From the NCBI RefSeq assembly GCF_001500125.1, contig NZ_LQIV01000043.1:62001-126000 (forward strand): DNA of 64,000 bases, given 5' to 3'. A program made the translations under genes and the position numbers. Source of the DNA: Mycobacterium sp. IS-1742 (GTDB taxonomy: Bacteria; Actinomycetota; Actinomycetes; Mycobacteriales; Mycobacteriaceae). Below the pieces are notes generated by a model that was given only the letters and a program-made list of their open reading frames with translations, was not told where the DNA came from and made no database searches. Positions 8,721 to 16,233 of this stretch are shown here, in pieces (within the stretch, counting starts at the first letter, position 1; every line of letters starts with the position of its first letter).

Positions 8721-9266
8721 CTACACCCGCCGGCGCTCCCGCTCACTGGCGAGCTCGACGGTGACCACGTCGAGCGCCATCGACTGGCTGTAGCCGCGGC
8801 GGGCCAGCATGCCGGCCAGCCGCCGCTTCACCTTCAGGTCCGAACCCGGTTCGTCGTCGAGTTTCTCGCGGCGCAGCCGGTCGCGGACGAGTCGCTCGGC
8901 CCGGTCGCGTTCGGCACCGGCGTCGATGTCGGCGAGCGAGGAGTTGATCACCTCGTCGTCGACGCCCTTGCGGCGCAGTTCGGAGGCCAACGCGCGCTTG
9001 CCTTTTCCGGCGTGGAGGTGGCGGGAGCGCACCCACTGCTCGGCGAAGTCCTCGTCGTCGACGAGCCCGACATCGGCCAACCGGTCGAGCACCCGCGCCG
9101 CGACCGGTTCGTCATACCCGCGCTGACTCAGCTTGCCGGCCAACTCCGCTCTGGTGCGGGCCCGCGCGGTGAGCAGGCGCAGACAGTACGCGTGCGCCTG
9201 CTCCTCGCGGTTCGGCTCCTCGTCGGGATCGGACTCAGAAGTCGACGGGCGCGGGAAGGACGTCAT
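8721..9266 (-). CDS. recX: Recombination regulatory protein RecX
   Basis: RecX binds RecA filaments and restrains strand exchange and ATPase activity. The 181-residue all-helical protein shows RecX repeats (AYCLRLLTARARTRAELAGKLSQRGY, then DFAEQWVRSRH and GYSQSMALDVV). Its start at 9266 lies inside recA, giving a 32-bp overlap between the recA end (9235) and the recX start. This conserved mycobacterial arrangement makes recX expression dependent on recA translation and transcription. Confidence 0.92.
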   Translation of the reverse strand: MTSFPRPSTSESDPDEEPNREEQAHAYCLRLLTARARTRAELAGKLSQRGYDEPVAARVLDRLADVGLVDDEDFAEQWVRSRHLHAGKGKRALASELRRKGVDDEVINSSLADIDAGAERDRAERLVRDRLRREKLDDEPGSDLKVKRRLAGMLARRGYSQSMALDVVTVELASERERRRV

Positions 9267-10278
9267 CAGCGGTCACCACGGCACCGATGTTGAGCTTCTC
9301 TTTGATCTTCTTCTCGATCTCGTTGGCCACATCGGCGTTCTCCAGCAGGAACTTACGGGCGTTCTCCTTACCCTGGCCCAACTGCTCACCCTCATAGGTG
9401 AACCAGGACCCGGACTTGCGGATGAAGCCGTGTTCCACGCCCATGTCGATGAGCGAGCCCTCCTTGCTGATGCCCTTGCCGTAGAGGATGTCGAACTCGG
9501 CCTGCTTGAACGGCGGCGACACCTTGTTCTTGACGATCTTGACCCGGGTGCGGTTGCCCACCGCGTCGGTGCCGTCCTTGAGCGTCTCGATACGGCGGAC
9601 ATCCATGCGGACCGAGGCGTAGAACTTCAGCGCCTTGCCACCCGTGGTCGTCTCGGGCGAGCCGAACATCACGCCGATCTTCTCGCGGAGCTGGTTGATG
9701 AAGATCGCGGTGGTGCCCGAATTGCTCAGCGCACCGGTGATCTTGCGCAGCGCCTGGCTCATCAACCGGGCCTGCAGACCGACGTGGCTGTCGCCCATCT
9801 CACCCTCGATCTCGGCGCGCGGCACCAGTGCGGCGACCGAGTCGATGACCAGGATGTCCAGCGCACCCGAGCGGATCAGCATGTCGGCGATCTCGAGGGC
9901 CTGCTCACCGGTGTCGGGCTGGGAAACCAGCAGCGAGTCGGTGTCCACCCCGAGTTTCTTGGCGTAGTCGGGATCCAGCGCGTGCTCGGCGTCGATGAAC
10001 GCCGCGATGCCGCCGGCGGCCTGGGCGTTGGCCACCGCGTGCAACGCGACAGTGGTCTTACCCGAGGACTCCGGACCGTAGATCTCGATGACGCGCCCGC
10101 GCGGCAGGCCGCCGATGCCCAGCGCCACGTCCAGGGCGATGGAGCCGGTCGGGATGACCGAGATCGGCGCGCGGACCTCGTCGCCGAGCCGCATCACCGA
10201 GCCTTTACCGTGACTCTTCTCGATCTGCGCGAGCGCCAGCTCGAGGGCCTTCTCGCGATCGGGTGCCTGCGGTGCCAT
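9235..10278 (-). CDS. recA: Recombinase RecA, intein-free
   Basis: RecA forms ATP-dependent filaments on single-stranded DNA, drives homologous recombination and triggers LexA self-cleavage. The 347-residue protein has Walker A GPESSGKT, loop regions around MGDSHVGLQARLMSQALRK and the usual C-terminal acidic region. The segment where the M. tuberculosis intein interrupts the gene (after VKNK) is continuous here (VKNKVSPPFKQAEF), so no intein is present. ATG 10278 is preceded by GGAGA five bases upstream. It is transcribed from the promoters at 10332-10354 and 10393-10420 and overlaps recX. Confidence 0.96.
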   Translation of the reverse strand: MAPQAPDREKALELALAQIEKSHGKGSVMRLGDEVRAPISVIPTGSIALDVALGIGGLPRGRVIEIYGPESSGKTTVALHAVANAQAAGGIAAFIDAEHALDPDYAKKLGVDTDSLLVSQPDTGEQALEIADMLIRSGALDILVIDSVAALVPRAEIEGEMGDSHVGLQARLMSQALRKITGALSNSGTTAIFINQLREKIGVMFGSPETTTGGKALKFYASVRMDVRRIETLKDGTDAVGNRTRVKIVKNKVSPPFKQAEFDILYGKGISKEGSLIDMGVEHGFIRKSGSWFTYEGEQLGQGKENARKFLLENADVANEIEKKIKEKLNIGAVVTADDVLPAPVDF

Positions 10279-10331
10279 GTCTGTCTCCATCCTCGTGATG
10301 TTCGGTGACCGGTGTCGATCAGTTGGCCGTG

Positions 10332-10354
10332 ACGCTAGAGGGACCCACCGACAA
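10332..10354 (-). promoter_or_regulatory. RecA-NDp type (LexA-independent) DNA-damage promoter of recA
   Basis: On the minus strand TTGTCGGTG (10354-10346) is followed after exactly eight bases by TAGCGT (10337-10332). This is an exact match to the mycobacterial RecA-NDp consensus TTGTCRGTG-N8-TANNNT, which is activated independently of RecA/LexA (work on the family attributes this to PafBC). It lies 54 bases upstream of the recA ATG. Confidence 0.85.
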
Positions 10355-10392
10355 GTCGGCGGAAGCAGTCGTCTAGCCGTCGAACACCACCC

Positions 10393-10420
10393 ACCATAGA
10401 CGAACACCTGTTCGACTCAA
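10393..10420 (-). promoter_or_regulatory. SOS-regulated promoter of recA with LexA box in the spacer
   Basis: The minus strand carries a -35-like TTGAGT (10420-10415) and a -10 TATGGT (10398-10393) separated by 16 bases. The SOS box TCGAAC-AGGT-GTTCGT (10415-10400) fills the spacer and differs from the palindromic consensus TCGAAC-N4-GTTCGA only in the last base. LexA binding here would block RNA polymerase until damage. The same arrangement is known upstream of M. tuberculosis recA. Confidence 0.88.
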
Positions 10421-10553
10421 GTTGACACGCCGATGGGCGGCCGGACCGATCGGCGATTCCGTCCGCTCGGCCCGGCACCGGCCTATCGTGAGGACACCGG
10501 CTGCCTACAGGACGGCACGGCGACGTACGAACGCGATGCACGGGATCCGAGCG

Positions 10554-10883
10554 ATGCACGAGATGGCGATCACCCAGAGCATTGTCGACGCGGTCTGCGA
10601 TCACGCCGCAGGCCGGCGCGTGCACAGTGTGCGCCTCGAGGTCGGAGCGCTGTGCGCGGTGGTGCCCGCCGCGATGCAGTTCTGCTTCGAGTTGGCCACC
10701 GAGGGCACCGCCGGCGGCGGCGCCCGTCTCGACCTGGACGTGCGGCCCGGGCTGGCGCGGTGCCGGACCTGCGATGCCGACTTCGAACTGACCGATCTGA
10801 TCCTGTTGTGCCCGTGCGGAAGCGCCGACGTCGACGTGCGCGCCGGGCGCGAACTGCGGATCCTCTCGATGGAAGTGAGCTGA
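10554..10883 (+). CDS. hypA: Hydrogenase nickel-incorporation protein HypA
   Basis: HypA works with HypB to insert Ni(II) into the hydrogenase large subunit. The 109-residue protein begins MHEMAITQSI, where His2 is the conserved nickel ligand. This fixes the start at ATG 10554 although in-frame upstream codons exist. The zinc site has CRTC (CxxC) and then LLCPCGS, where the second pair is spaced CxC rather than the more common CxxC. It is the first gene of the hydrogenase island, divergent from recA with 275 bases between, and lies two bases before hypB. Confidence 0.92.
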   Translation: MHEMAITQSIVDAVCDHAAGRRVHSVRLEVGALCAVVPAAMQFCFELATEGTAGGGARLDLDVRPGLARCRTCDADFELTDLILLCPCGSADVDVRAGRELRILSMEVS

Positions 10884-10885
10884 CC

Positions 10886-11656
10886 ATGTGCGCGACCTGC
10901 GGCTGCGGCGACGACCACACCCACGACCACACCCACACCCACGACCACGCCCACGACCACCCCCTTACGCACGAGCATCCGCACACCGAGACCGTGACCC
11001 TGGAGCAGAAGGTGCTCGCCCGCAACGACGACCTCGCCGCGCAGAATCGCCGCTGGTTCGCCGAACGCGACATCCTCGCGCTCAACCTCACCAGCTCGCC
11101 GGGGGCGGGCAAGACCACCCTGCTCGAACGGACCATCCGCGAGCTCGGCGCGCACCGGCCCATCGCCGTGATCGAGGGCGATCAGGAGACGGCACTCGAC
11201 GCCGAACGCATCCGCGCGGCGGGCGCCCGGGCCGTGCAGGTCAACACCGGCGCCGGTTGCCACCTCGACGCGATGATGGTGCGGCGAGCGCTCGAGGAAC
11301 TCGACCCCGCACCCGGCACACTGCTGTTCATCGAGAACGTCGGCAACCTCGTCTGCCCCGCACTGTTCGACCTCGGCGAACACAGCAAGGTCGTGATCAT
11401 CTCCGTGACCGAGGGCACCGACAAACCCTTGAAGTACCCCCACATGTTTGCCGCCGCCGGCCTGATCATCGTCAACAAGACCGACCTCCTGCCGTACGTG
11501 GACTTCGACCTCGAGGCGTGCGCCCGCCACGCCCGGTCGCTGAACCCGGGTGTCGGCGTCTTGCCGGTGTCCGCGACGACGGGCGACGGCGCAGAACAGT
11601 GGTACGCCTGGATCGACCTCTCGGCAAACCCGTCCCGGTACCGGGTCATGTCGTGA
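10886..11656 (+). CDS. hypB: Hydrogenase nickel-incorporation GTPase HypB with His-rich nickel-storage tail
   Basis: GTPase that delivers nickel to the hydrogenase precursor with HypA. The 256-residue protein starts MCATCGCGDD, containing the high-affinity CxxCGC nickel motif. A His/Asp-rich stretch (about residues 9-35, some 12 histidines in alternating HD/HT pairs) follows, typical of nickel-storing HypB. The G domain has Walker A SSPGAGKT, the metal-binding GAGCHLD loop, the ENVGNLVCP segment and NKTD. ATG 10886 lies two bases after hypA. The storage tail suggests supply from scarce nickel, as no nickel permease is encoded in the island. Confidence 0.94.
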   Translation: MCATCGCGDDHTHDHTHTHDHAHDHPLTHEHPHTETVTLEQKVLARNDDLAAQNRRWFAERDILALNLTSSPGAGKTTLLERTIRELGAHRPIAVIEGDQETALDAERIRAAGARAVQVNTGAGCHLDAMMVRRALEELDPAPGTLLFIENVGNLVCPALFDLGEHSKVVIISVTEGTDKPLKYPHMFAAAGLIIVNKTDLLPYVDFDLEACARHARSLNPGVGVLPVSATTGDGAEQWYAWIDLSANPSRYRVMS

Positions 11657-11662
11657 CGACCG

Positions 11663-11691
11663 TTGACAGAACCGAACCGCCGGAGTAGACC
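11663..11691 (+). promoter_or_regulatory. Candidate vegetative promoter of hhyS
   Basis: A perfect -35 TTGACA (11663-11668) is followed after 17 bases by TAGACC (11686-11691), a partial match to the -10 consensus. It lies just after the hypB stop and would give a leader of about 75 bases before hhyS. The 119-base gap between hypB and hhyS is the longest in the island, so a separate promoter for the structural genes is plausible. It is inferred from sequence only. Confidence 0.4.
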
Positions 11692-11775
11692 CAGAACTTA
11701 GCGCCGCGCAAGTGGGCCGAGGGTCGACTCCGGCGGCGCAGGGGTCGCCAGCCCCGGCCCCGGAAAGCTGTGGCG

Positions 11776-12831
11776 ATGCCTACTGAGGCAGCAGTCAAAG
11801 CGGAAGAGGCACTGATCCACGTTCTGTGGATCAATGCCGGATTGAGTTGCGACGGTGATTCTGTGGCGCTGACTGCCGCCACCCAGCCCAGTATCGAGGA
11901 GATCGCGCTCGGCGCCCTCCCGGGACTGCCCAAGATCGCCGTCCACTGGCCCCTGATCGACTTCGAATGCGGACCGAACGGGGGCGCCGACGACTTTCTC
12001 GAATGGTTCTTCAAAGCGGACAGAGGCGAATTGGAACCGTTCGTGTTGGTCGTCGAGGGATCGATCCCGAACGAGGCGATCAAGAGCGAGGGTTACTGGT
12101 GCGGGTTCGGCAACAACCCGGCGACCGGTCAACCGATGACCACCAGCGAGTGGCTCGACCGGTTGACCCCCAAGGCGACCGCGGTGGTTGCGGTCGGCAC
12201 CTGCGCGACCTACGGCGGCATCCACGCGATGGCGGGTAATCCGACCGGAGCCATGGGTGTGCCCGACTATCTCGGTTGGGACTGGAAGAGCAAGGCAGGC
12301 ATACCGATCGTCTGCGTACCGGGGTGTCCGATCCATCCGGACAATCTGGCGGAGACACTCACCTACCTGCTCTACATGGCGACCGACCAGGCGCCGATGA
12401 TCCCGCTCGACGATGCACTGCGGCCGCAGTGGCTGTTCGGTCAGTCAGTACACGAGGGGTGTGACCGCGCGGGGTACTACGAGCAGGGTGACTTCGCCAC
12501 GGAGTATGGGTCACCGAAATGCATTGTCAAGCTGGGTTGTTGGGGTCCCGTGGTGAAGTGCAACGTGCCCAAGCGCGGGTGGATCAACGGTATCGGGGGG
12601 TGTCCCAACGTGGGTGGCATCTGCATCGGGTGCACCATGCCCGGCTTCCCGGACAAGTTCATGCCGTTCATGGACGAGCCACCGGGCGGCAAGGTCTCGA
12701 CCACCGCGTCCACCCTGTACGGGTCGGTCATCCGCAGCCTGCGCCACGTCACCGGTCGCACCGTCGACAAAGAGCCGAAGTGGCGCCACCCCGGCGCCGA
12801 ACTCGAAACGGGCGCGACGCGCACCTGGTAG
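11776..12831 (+). CDS. hhyS: [NiFe]-hydrogenase small subunit, actinobacterial high-affinity group 1h type
   Basis: Electron-transfer subunit with three iron-sulphur clusters that carries electrons from the active site in HhyL. The 351-residue protein lacks a Tat signal, so the enzyme faces the cytoplasm. The proximal cluster motif is Cys25-Asp-Gly-Asp28, CxxD in place of CxxC. With GTCATYGG and VPGCPIHPDN this gives three Cys and one Asp, as in the crystallised actinobacterial enzyme from Ralstonia. Distal ligands are His-Glu-Gly-Cys plus KCIVKLGC. The medial motif C-x13-C-x6-C-x2-C has Cys where [3Fe-4S] enzymes have Pro, implying [4Fe-4S]. ATG 11776 is eight bases after GGAAAG, so it is preferred to GTG 11770. 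Confidence 0.93.
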   Translation: MPTEAAVKAEEALIHVLWINAGLSCDGDSVALTAATQPSIEEIALGALPGLPKIAVHWPLIDFECGPNGGADDFLEWFFKADRGELEPFVLVVEGSIPNEAIKSEGYWCGFGNNPATGQPMTTSEWLDRLTPKATAVVAVGTCATYGGIHAMAGNPTGAMGVPDYLGWDWKSKAGIPIVCVPGCPIHPDNLAETLTYLLYMATDQAPMIPLDDALRPQWLFGQSVHEGCDRAGYYEQGDFATEYGSPKCIVKLGCWGPVVKCNVPKRGWINGIGGCPNVGGICIGCTMPGFPDKFMPFMDEPPGGKVSTTASTLYGSVIRSLRHVTGRTVDKEPKWRHPGAELETGATRTW

Positions 12832-12833
12832 GT

Positions 12834-12885
12834 GCGCGCCGTCCGTGCCCGTGTCGCCGGCACCGGATGACGGTGCCCGGCGCGC
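12834..12885 (+). other. Intercistronic stem-loop between hhyS and hhyL
   Basis: The 82-base gap contains CGCCG-GCACCG (12855-12865) pairing with CGGTGCC-CGGCG (12871-12882) around a short loop, with one bulged base. An outer pair GCGCGCC (12834-12840) and GGCGCGC (12879-12885) could extend or compete with it. No U-run follows, so it is more likely a transcript-stabilising or processing structure that tunes HhyS:HhyL levels than a terminator. Confidence 0.5.
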
Positions 12886-12913
12886 GGGCCGCACAGCACG
12901 AGAGAAGAATTCG

Positions 12914-14710
12914 ATGACCACGACTATCCCAGACCCCTCGCATGTCAAGCGGGAACCCGGCCAGCTGGTGGAGATGGCCTGGGACCCCATCACCCGCATC
13001 GTCGGCAGCCTCGGCATCTACACGAAGGTCGACTTCGACAACCGCGAAGTCGTGGAGTGCCACAGCACGTCGTCGATCTTCCGCGGCTACTCCATCTTCA
13101 TGAAGGGCAAGGATCCCCGCGACGCCCACTTCATCACCAGCCGCATCTGCGGTATCTGCGGTGACAACCACGCGACCTGCTCGTGCTACACGCAGAACAT
13201 GGCCTACGGCGTGCAGCCGCCGCACCTGGCGGAGTGGCTGGTCAACCTCGGCGAGGCCGCGGAATACATGTTCGACCACAACATCTTCCAGGAGAACCTC
13301 GTCGGCGTGGACTACTGCGAGAAGATGGTCGCCGAGACGAACCCGTCGGTGCTGGCGAAGGCCGAGAACACCGCGGCGCCGCACGCCGACATGCACGGTC
13401 ACCGTACGGTCGCCGACATCATGCGCGCGCTCAACCCGTTCACCGGCGAGTTCTACCGGGAGGCACTGCAGGTCAGCCGGTGGACACGAGAGATGTTCTG
13501 CCTCATGGAGGGTCGTCACGTCCACCCGTCGACCCTGTACCCCGGGGGCATCGGCACCACGGCGACCGTCCAGCTGATGACCGACTACATGACCCGGCTG
13601 ATGCGCTATGTGGAGTTCATGAAGAAGGTCGTGCCGATGCACGACGACCTGTTCGACTTCTTCTACGAGGCATTGCCCGGATACGACCAGGTGGGTCTGC
13701 GCCGCACGCTGCTCGGCTGCTGGGGGTCGTTCCAGGATCCCGAGCACTGCAACTTCAGCTACCAGGACATGGAGAACTGGGGGCGCAAGATGTTCGTCAC
13801 CCCCGGTGTGGTGGTCGACGGCAAACTCGTCACCACATCGCTGGTGGACATCAACCTCGGTATCCGAATCCTGTTGGGACACAGTTACTACGACGACTGG
13901 ACCGATCAGGAGATGTTCGTCAAGACCGATCCGCTGGGCAACCCGGTCGACCGGCGGCACCCGTGGAACCAGCACACGAACCCCAAACCGCAGAAGCGTG
14001 ACTTCGACGAGAACTACAGCTGGGTCATGTCACCGCGCTGGTTCGACGGGACCGATCACCTCGCGCTCGACACCGGCGGCGGGCCGCTGGCCCGGTTGTG
14101 GTCGACGGCGCTGGCCAATCTCGTCGACATCGGATACGTGAAGTCGACCGGTCACAGTGTCCAGATCAATCTGCCGAAGACCGCGTTGAAGGGTCCCGTC
14201 GAACTGGAGTGGAAGATCCCGCAGTACGGCAGCAACACGCTGGAACGCAATCGGGCCCGCACGTACTTCCAGGCCTACGCGGCGGCGTGTGCACTGCACT
14301 TCGCGGAGAAGGCGCTGACCGAGATCCGCGCCGGCCGCACCAAGACGTGGGAGCGCTTCGAGGTGCCGGACGAAGGCATCGGTTGCGGGTTCACCGAGGC
14401 GGTGCGCGGGGTGCTCAGCCACCACATGGTCATTCGCGACGGCAAGATCGCGAACTACCACCCGTATCCGCCGACCCCGTGGAACGCCAACCCGCGCGAC
14501 AGCTACGGCACGCCGGGCCCCTATGAGGACGCCGTCCAGGGGCAGCCGATCTTCGAGGAGAACGGGCGGGAGAAGTTCAAGGGCATCGACATCATGCGGA
14601 CGGTGCGCAGCTTCGACCCGTGCCTGCCCTGCGGGGTGCACATGTACCTCGGCGGCGGGGAGTCGCTGGATCTGCTGCACTCCCCCACCCAGTCCGTCAC
14701 CGGGGAATAG
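12914..14710 (+). CDS. hhyL: [NiFe]-hydrogenase large subunit, actinobacterial high-affinity group 1h type
   Basis: Catalytic subunit that splits H2 at a Ni-Fe(CN)2(CO) centre. In mycobacteria the group 1h enzyme scavenges atmospheric H2 for respiration during starvation. The 598-residue protein has the L1 motif RICGICGDNHATCS (Cys79 and Cys82) and L2 motif DPCLPCGVH (Cys570, Cys573, His576), both of the group 1h pattern. Twenty-two residues follow His576, the peptide expected to be removed by the protease encoded downstream after nickel insertion. ATG 12914 follows a weak GAGAGAAG site. Lies downstream of hhyS, four bases before hhyE. Confidence 0.95.
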   Translation: MTTTIPDPSHVKREPGQLVEMAWDPITRIVGSLGIYTKVDFDNREVVECHSTSSIFRGYSIFMKGKDPRDAHFITSRICGICGDNHATCSCYTQNMAYGVQPPHLAEWLVNLGEAAEYMFDHNIFQENLVGVDYCEKMVAETNPSVLAKAENTAAPHADMHGHRTVADIMRALNPFTGEFYREALQVSRWTREMFCLMEGRHVHPSTLYPGGIGTTATVQLMTDYMTRLMRYVEFMKKVVPMHDDLFDFFYEALPGYDQVGLRRTLLGCWGSFQDPEHCNFSYQDMENWGRKMFVTPGVVVDGKLVTTSLVDINLGIRILLGHSYYDDWTDQEMFVKTDPLGNPVDRRHPWNQHTNPKPQKRDFDENYSWVMSPRWFDGTDHLALDTGGGPLARLWSTALANLVDIGYVKSTGHSVQINLPKTALKGPVELEWKIPQYGSNTLERNRARTYFQAYAAACALHFAEKALTEIRAGRTKTWERFEVPDEGIGCGFTEAVRGVLSHHMVIRDGKIANYHPYPPTPWNANPRDSYGTPGPYEDAVQGQPIFEENGREKFKGIDIMRTVRSFDPCLPCGVHMYLGGGESLDLLHSPTQSVTGE

Positions 14711-14713
14711 GGT

Positions 14714-15592
14714 ATGAGCTCGCCGGGCGAGCGCGACGCGGACGCGGACACGCGTTGGCGCACAGCGGGTGAGCGGATCCAGACGCTGCTGGACGCCAGT
14801 TCGGCGGGCGGCGCCGCGGCGCGCGAACGCGCCGAACAACTGGTGGGCGAGGTCACCGACCTGTACGGGGCGGCGCTGGGCCGCATGCTGCGCCTCGCGG
14901 TGGACGCCGACTGCGGTCTGGCCGACGTCGTCGCGGCCGATCCGCTGGTCGCCAGCCTGCTGCTGGTACACGGCCTGCACCCGCACAGCGTCGAGCGGCG
15001 GATCACCGATGCGCTCGACACCGTGCGCCCCTACCTCGGCTCGCACGGCGGCGACGTCCACCTGATCGAGGTCGACGGCAACACCGCGCGGTTGCGCTTC
15101 ACCGGGAGCTGCAAGAGCTGCCCGTCTTCGGCGGTGACCCTCGAGCTGGCCGTCGAGGACGCCGTCCGGGCCGCTGCACCCGAGATCGACACCATCGACG
15201 TCGTTGCGGGCGAACACGATTCGCCGGACACGGTGATCCCGGCCGAGTCGCTGTTCACCCGGGTGCACGGCCCGGCGTCCTGGCTACCGGTGCCAGGGCT
15301 GGCCGACCTCGCACCCGGAGAGGTCGGTGGGTTCGCCCTCGCGGGTGCGACGGTCCTGGTCTGCCGGCTCGGCGACACCCTCTACGCGTATCACGATCAC
15401 TGCGGGCGGTGCGGCGCGTCGATGGCCGGCGCCGCCCTGCTCGGCACCGCGCTGCACTGCCCCCGGTGCGGAGCGGGGTTCGACGTGGTGCACGCCGGCG
15501 CGGGTCTCGGCGGCGCCGAACGCCTCGAACCCGTCCCCGTCCTGCGCCGCCAGGGCGTCTGGGCGGTCGCGATCGCCGAGAGCGTGGCCTGA
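14714..15592 (+). CDS. hhyE: Hydrogenase-associated iron-sulphur protein: Nfu domain fused to a four-Cys Rieske-like domain
   Basis: Occupies the place of the predicted iron-sulphur protein called HhyE in M. smegmatis, proposed to pass electrons from HhySL or help its biogenesis. The 292-residue protein has a helical N-terminus (1-95), a NifU C-terminal (Nfu) domain (about 97-165) with the CKSCPSS cluster site (Cys133, Cys136), and a Rieske-like domain (about 190-290). In the latter the motifs read HCGRCGAS (Cys230, Cys233) and CPRCGAGFD (Cys249, Cys252). Both classical His ligands are Cys, so it may bind a four-Cys iron or zinc site rather than a true Rieske cluster. Four bases after hhyL, it ends in a TGATG overlap. 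Confidence 0.82.
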   Translation: MSSPGERDADADTRWRTAGERIQTLLDASSAGGAAARERAEQLVGEVTDLYGAALGRMLRLAVDADCGLADVVAADPLVASLLLVHGLHPHSVERRITDALDTVRPYLGSHGGDVHLIEVDGNTARLRFTGSCKSCPSSAVTLELAVEDAVRAAAPEIDTIDVVAGEHDSPDTVIPAESLFTRVHGPASWLPVPGLADLAPGEVGGFALAGATVLVCRLGDTLYAYHDHCGRCGASMAGAALLGTALHCPRCGAGFDVVHAGAGLGGAERLEPVPVLRRQGVWAVAIAESVA

Positions 15593-16233
15593 TGACGACC
15601 TCCGCGTACGACGTCCTGGCCCGTATCCGGGCCTCCCGCACCGCACCCCGGCCCGCGGGTGAACGCTGCGAGATGTGCGCGGAACCGATCGCCGACGAGC
15701 ACCAGCACGTCGTCAACGTCGAGGGCCGCCAACTGATGTGCGTCTGCCGCGGCTGCTATCTGCTGTTCACCGACACCCAGGCGACGCTGCGCTACCGCGC
15801 GGTGCCCGACCGGTACCTCGTGCTCGAGGACTTCGCGCTCGACCGCGCCCGGTGGGAGGCGCTGCAGATCCCCGTGGGTCTCGCGTTCTTCTTCCGCAAC
15901 TCGGCACTCGGACGGGTGGTCGCCCTCTATCCGGGGCCGGCCGGAGCCACCGAGTCCGAACTCGATCTGGACGCGTGGCAGAGCATCCGGGCGTCGGATC
16001 CGCGCGCAGACCTGCCCGCGGACGACACCGAGGCGCTGCTGGTGCGGATACCGGCGCGCGCCGACGCGCAGACGTCACCGCAGTGCTACCTGCTTCCGAT
16101 CGACGCCTGCTACGAGCTCGTGGGCCGACTCCGATTGCTGTGGCGTGGTTTCGACGGTGGCGCGGAGGTCGAGGAGTACCTGAGTGGCTTCTTCGACCGG
16201 ATCGCCGAACGCGGCAGGGTGGTACCGCGATGA
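15592..16233 (+). CDS. Hydrogenase-operon protein of DUF5947 type with Cys/His metal-site motif
   Basis: A 213-residue protein of unknown function that, from memory, belongs to a family (DUF5947) found almost only in group 1h hydrogenase operons. The N-terminal third has CEMC (Cys26, Cys29), His37 and His39, then CVCRGC (Cys50, Cys52, Cys55), a pattern expected to bind zinc or an iron-sulphur cluster. The rest is an alpha/beta region without known motifs. It is coupled at both ends (TGATG with hhyE, ATGA with the next gene), so it is co-translated with the hydrogenase genes. Confidence 0.75.
   Translation: MTTSAYDVLARIRASRTAPRPAGERCEMCAEPIADEHQHVVNVEGRQLMCVCRGCYLLFTDTQATLRYRAVPDRYLVLEDFALDRARWEALQIPVGLAFFFRNSALGRVVALYPGPAGATESELDLDAWQSIRASDPRADLPADDTEALLVRIPARADAQTSPQCYLLPIDACYELVGRLRLLWRGFDGGAEVEEYLSGFFDRIAERGRVVPR

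Noticed and set aside
9235..10278. Possible RecA intein as in M. tuberculosis
   Set aside because: The protein is continuous across the intein site after VKNK and has a normal length of 347 residues.
10422..10450. TTGACA at 10422-10427 as hypA promoter
   Set aside because: The -35 is perfect, but no acceptable -10 lies 16-18 bases downstream (ACCGAT at best), so it is not listed as a feature.
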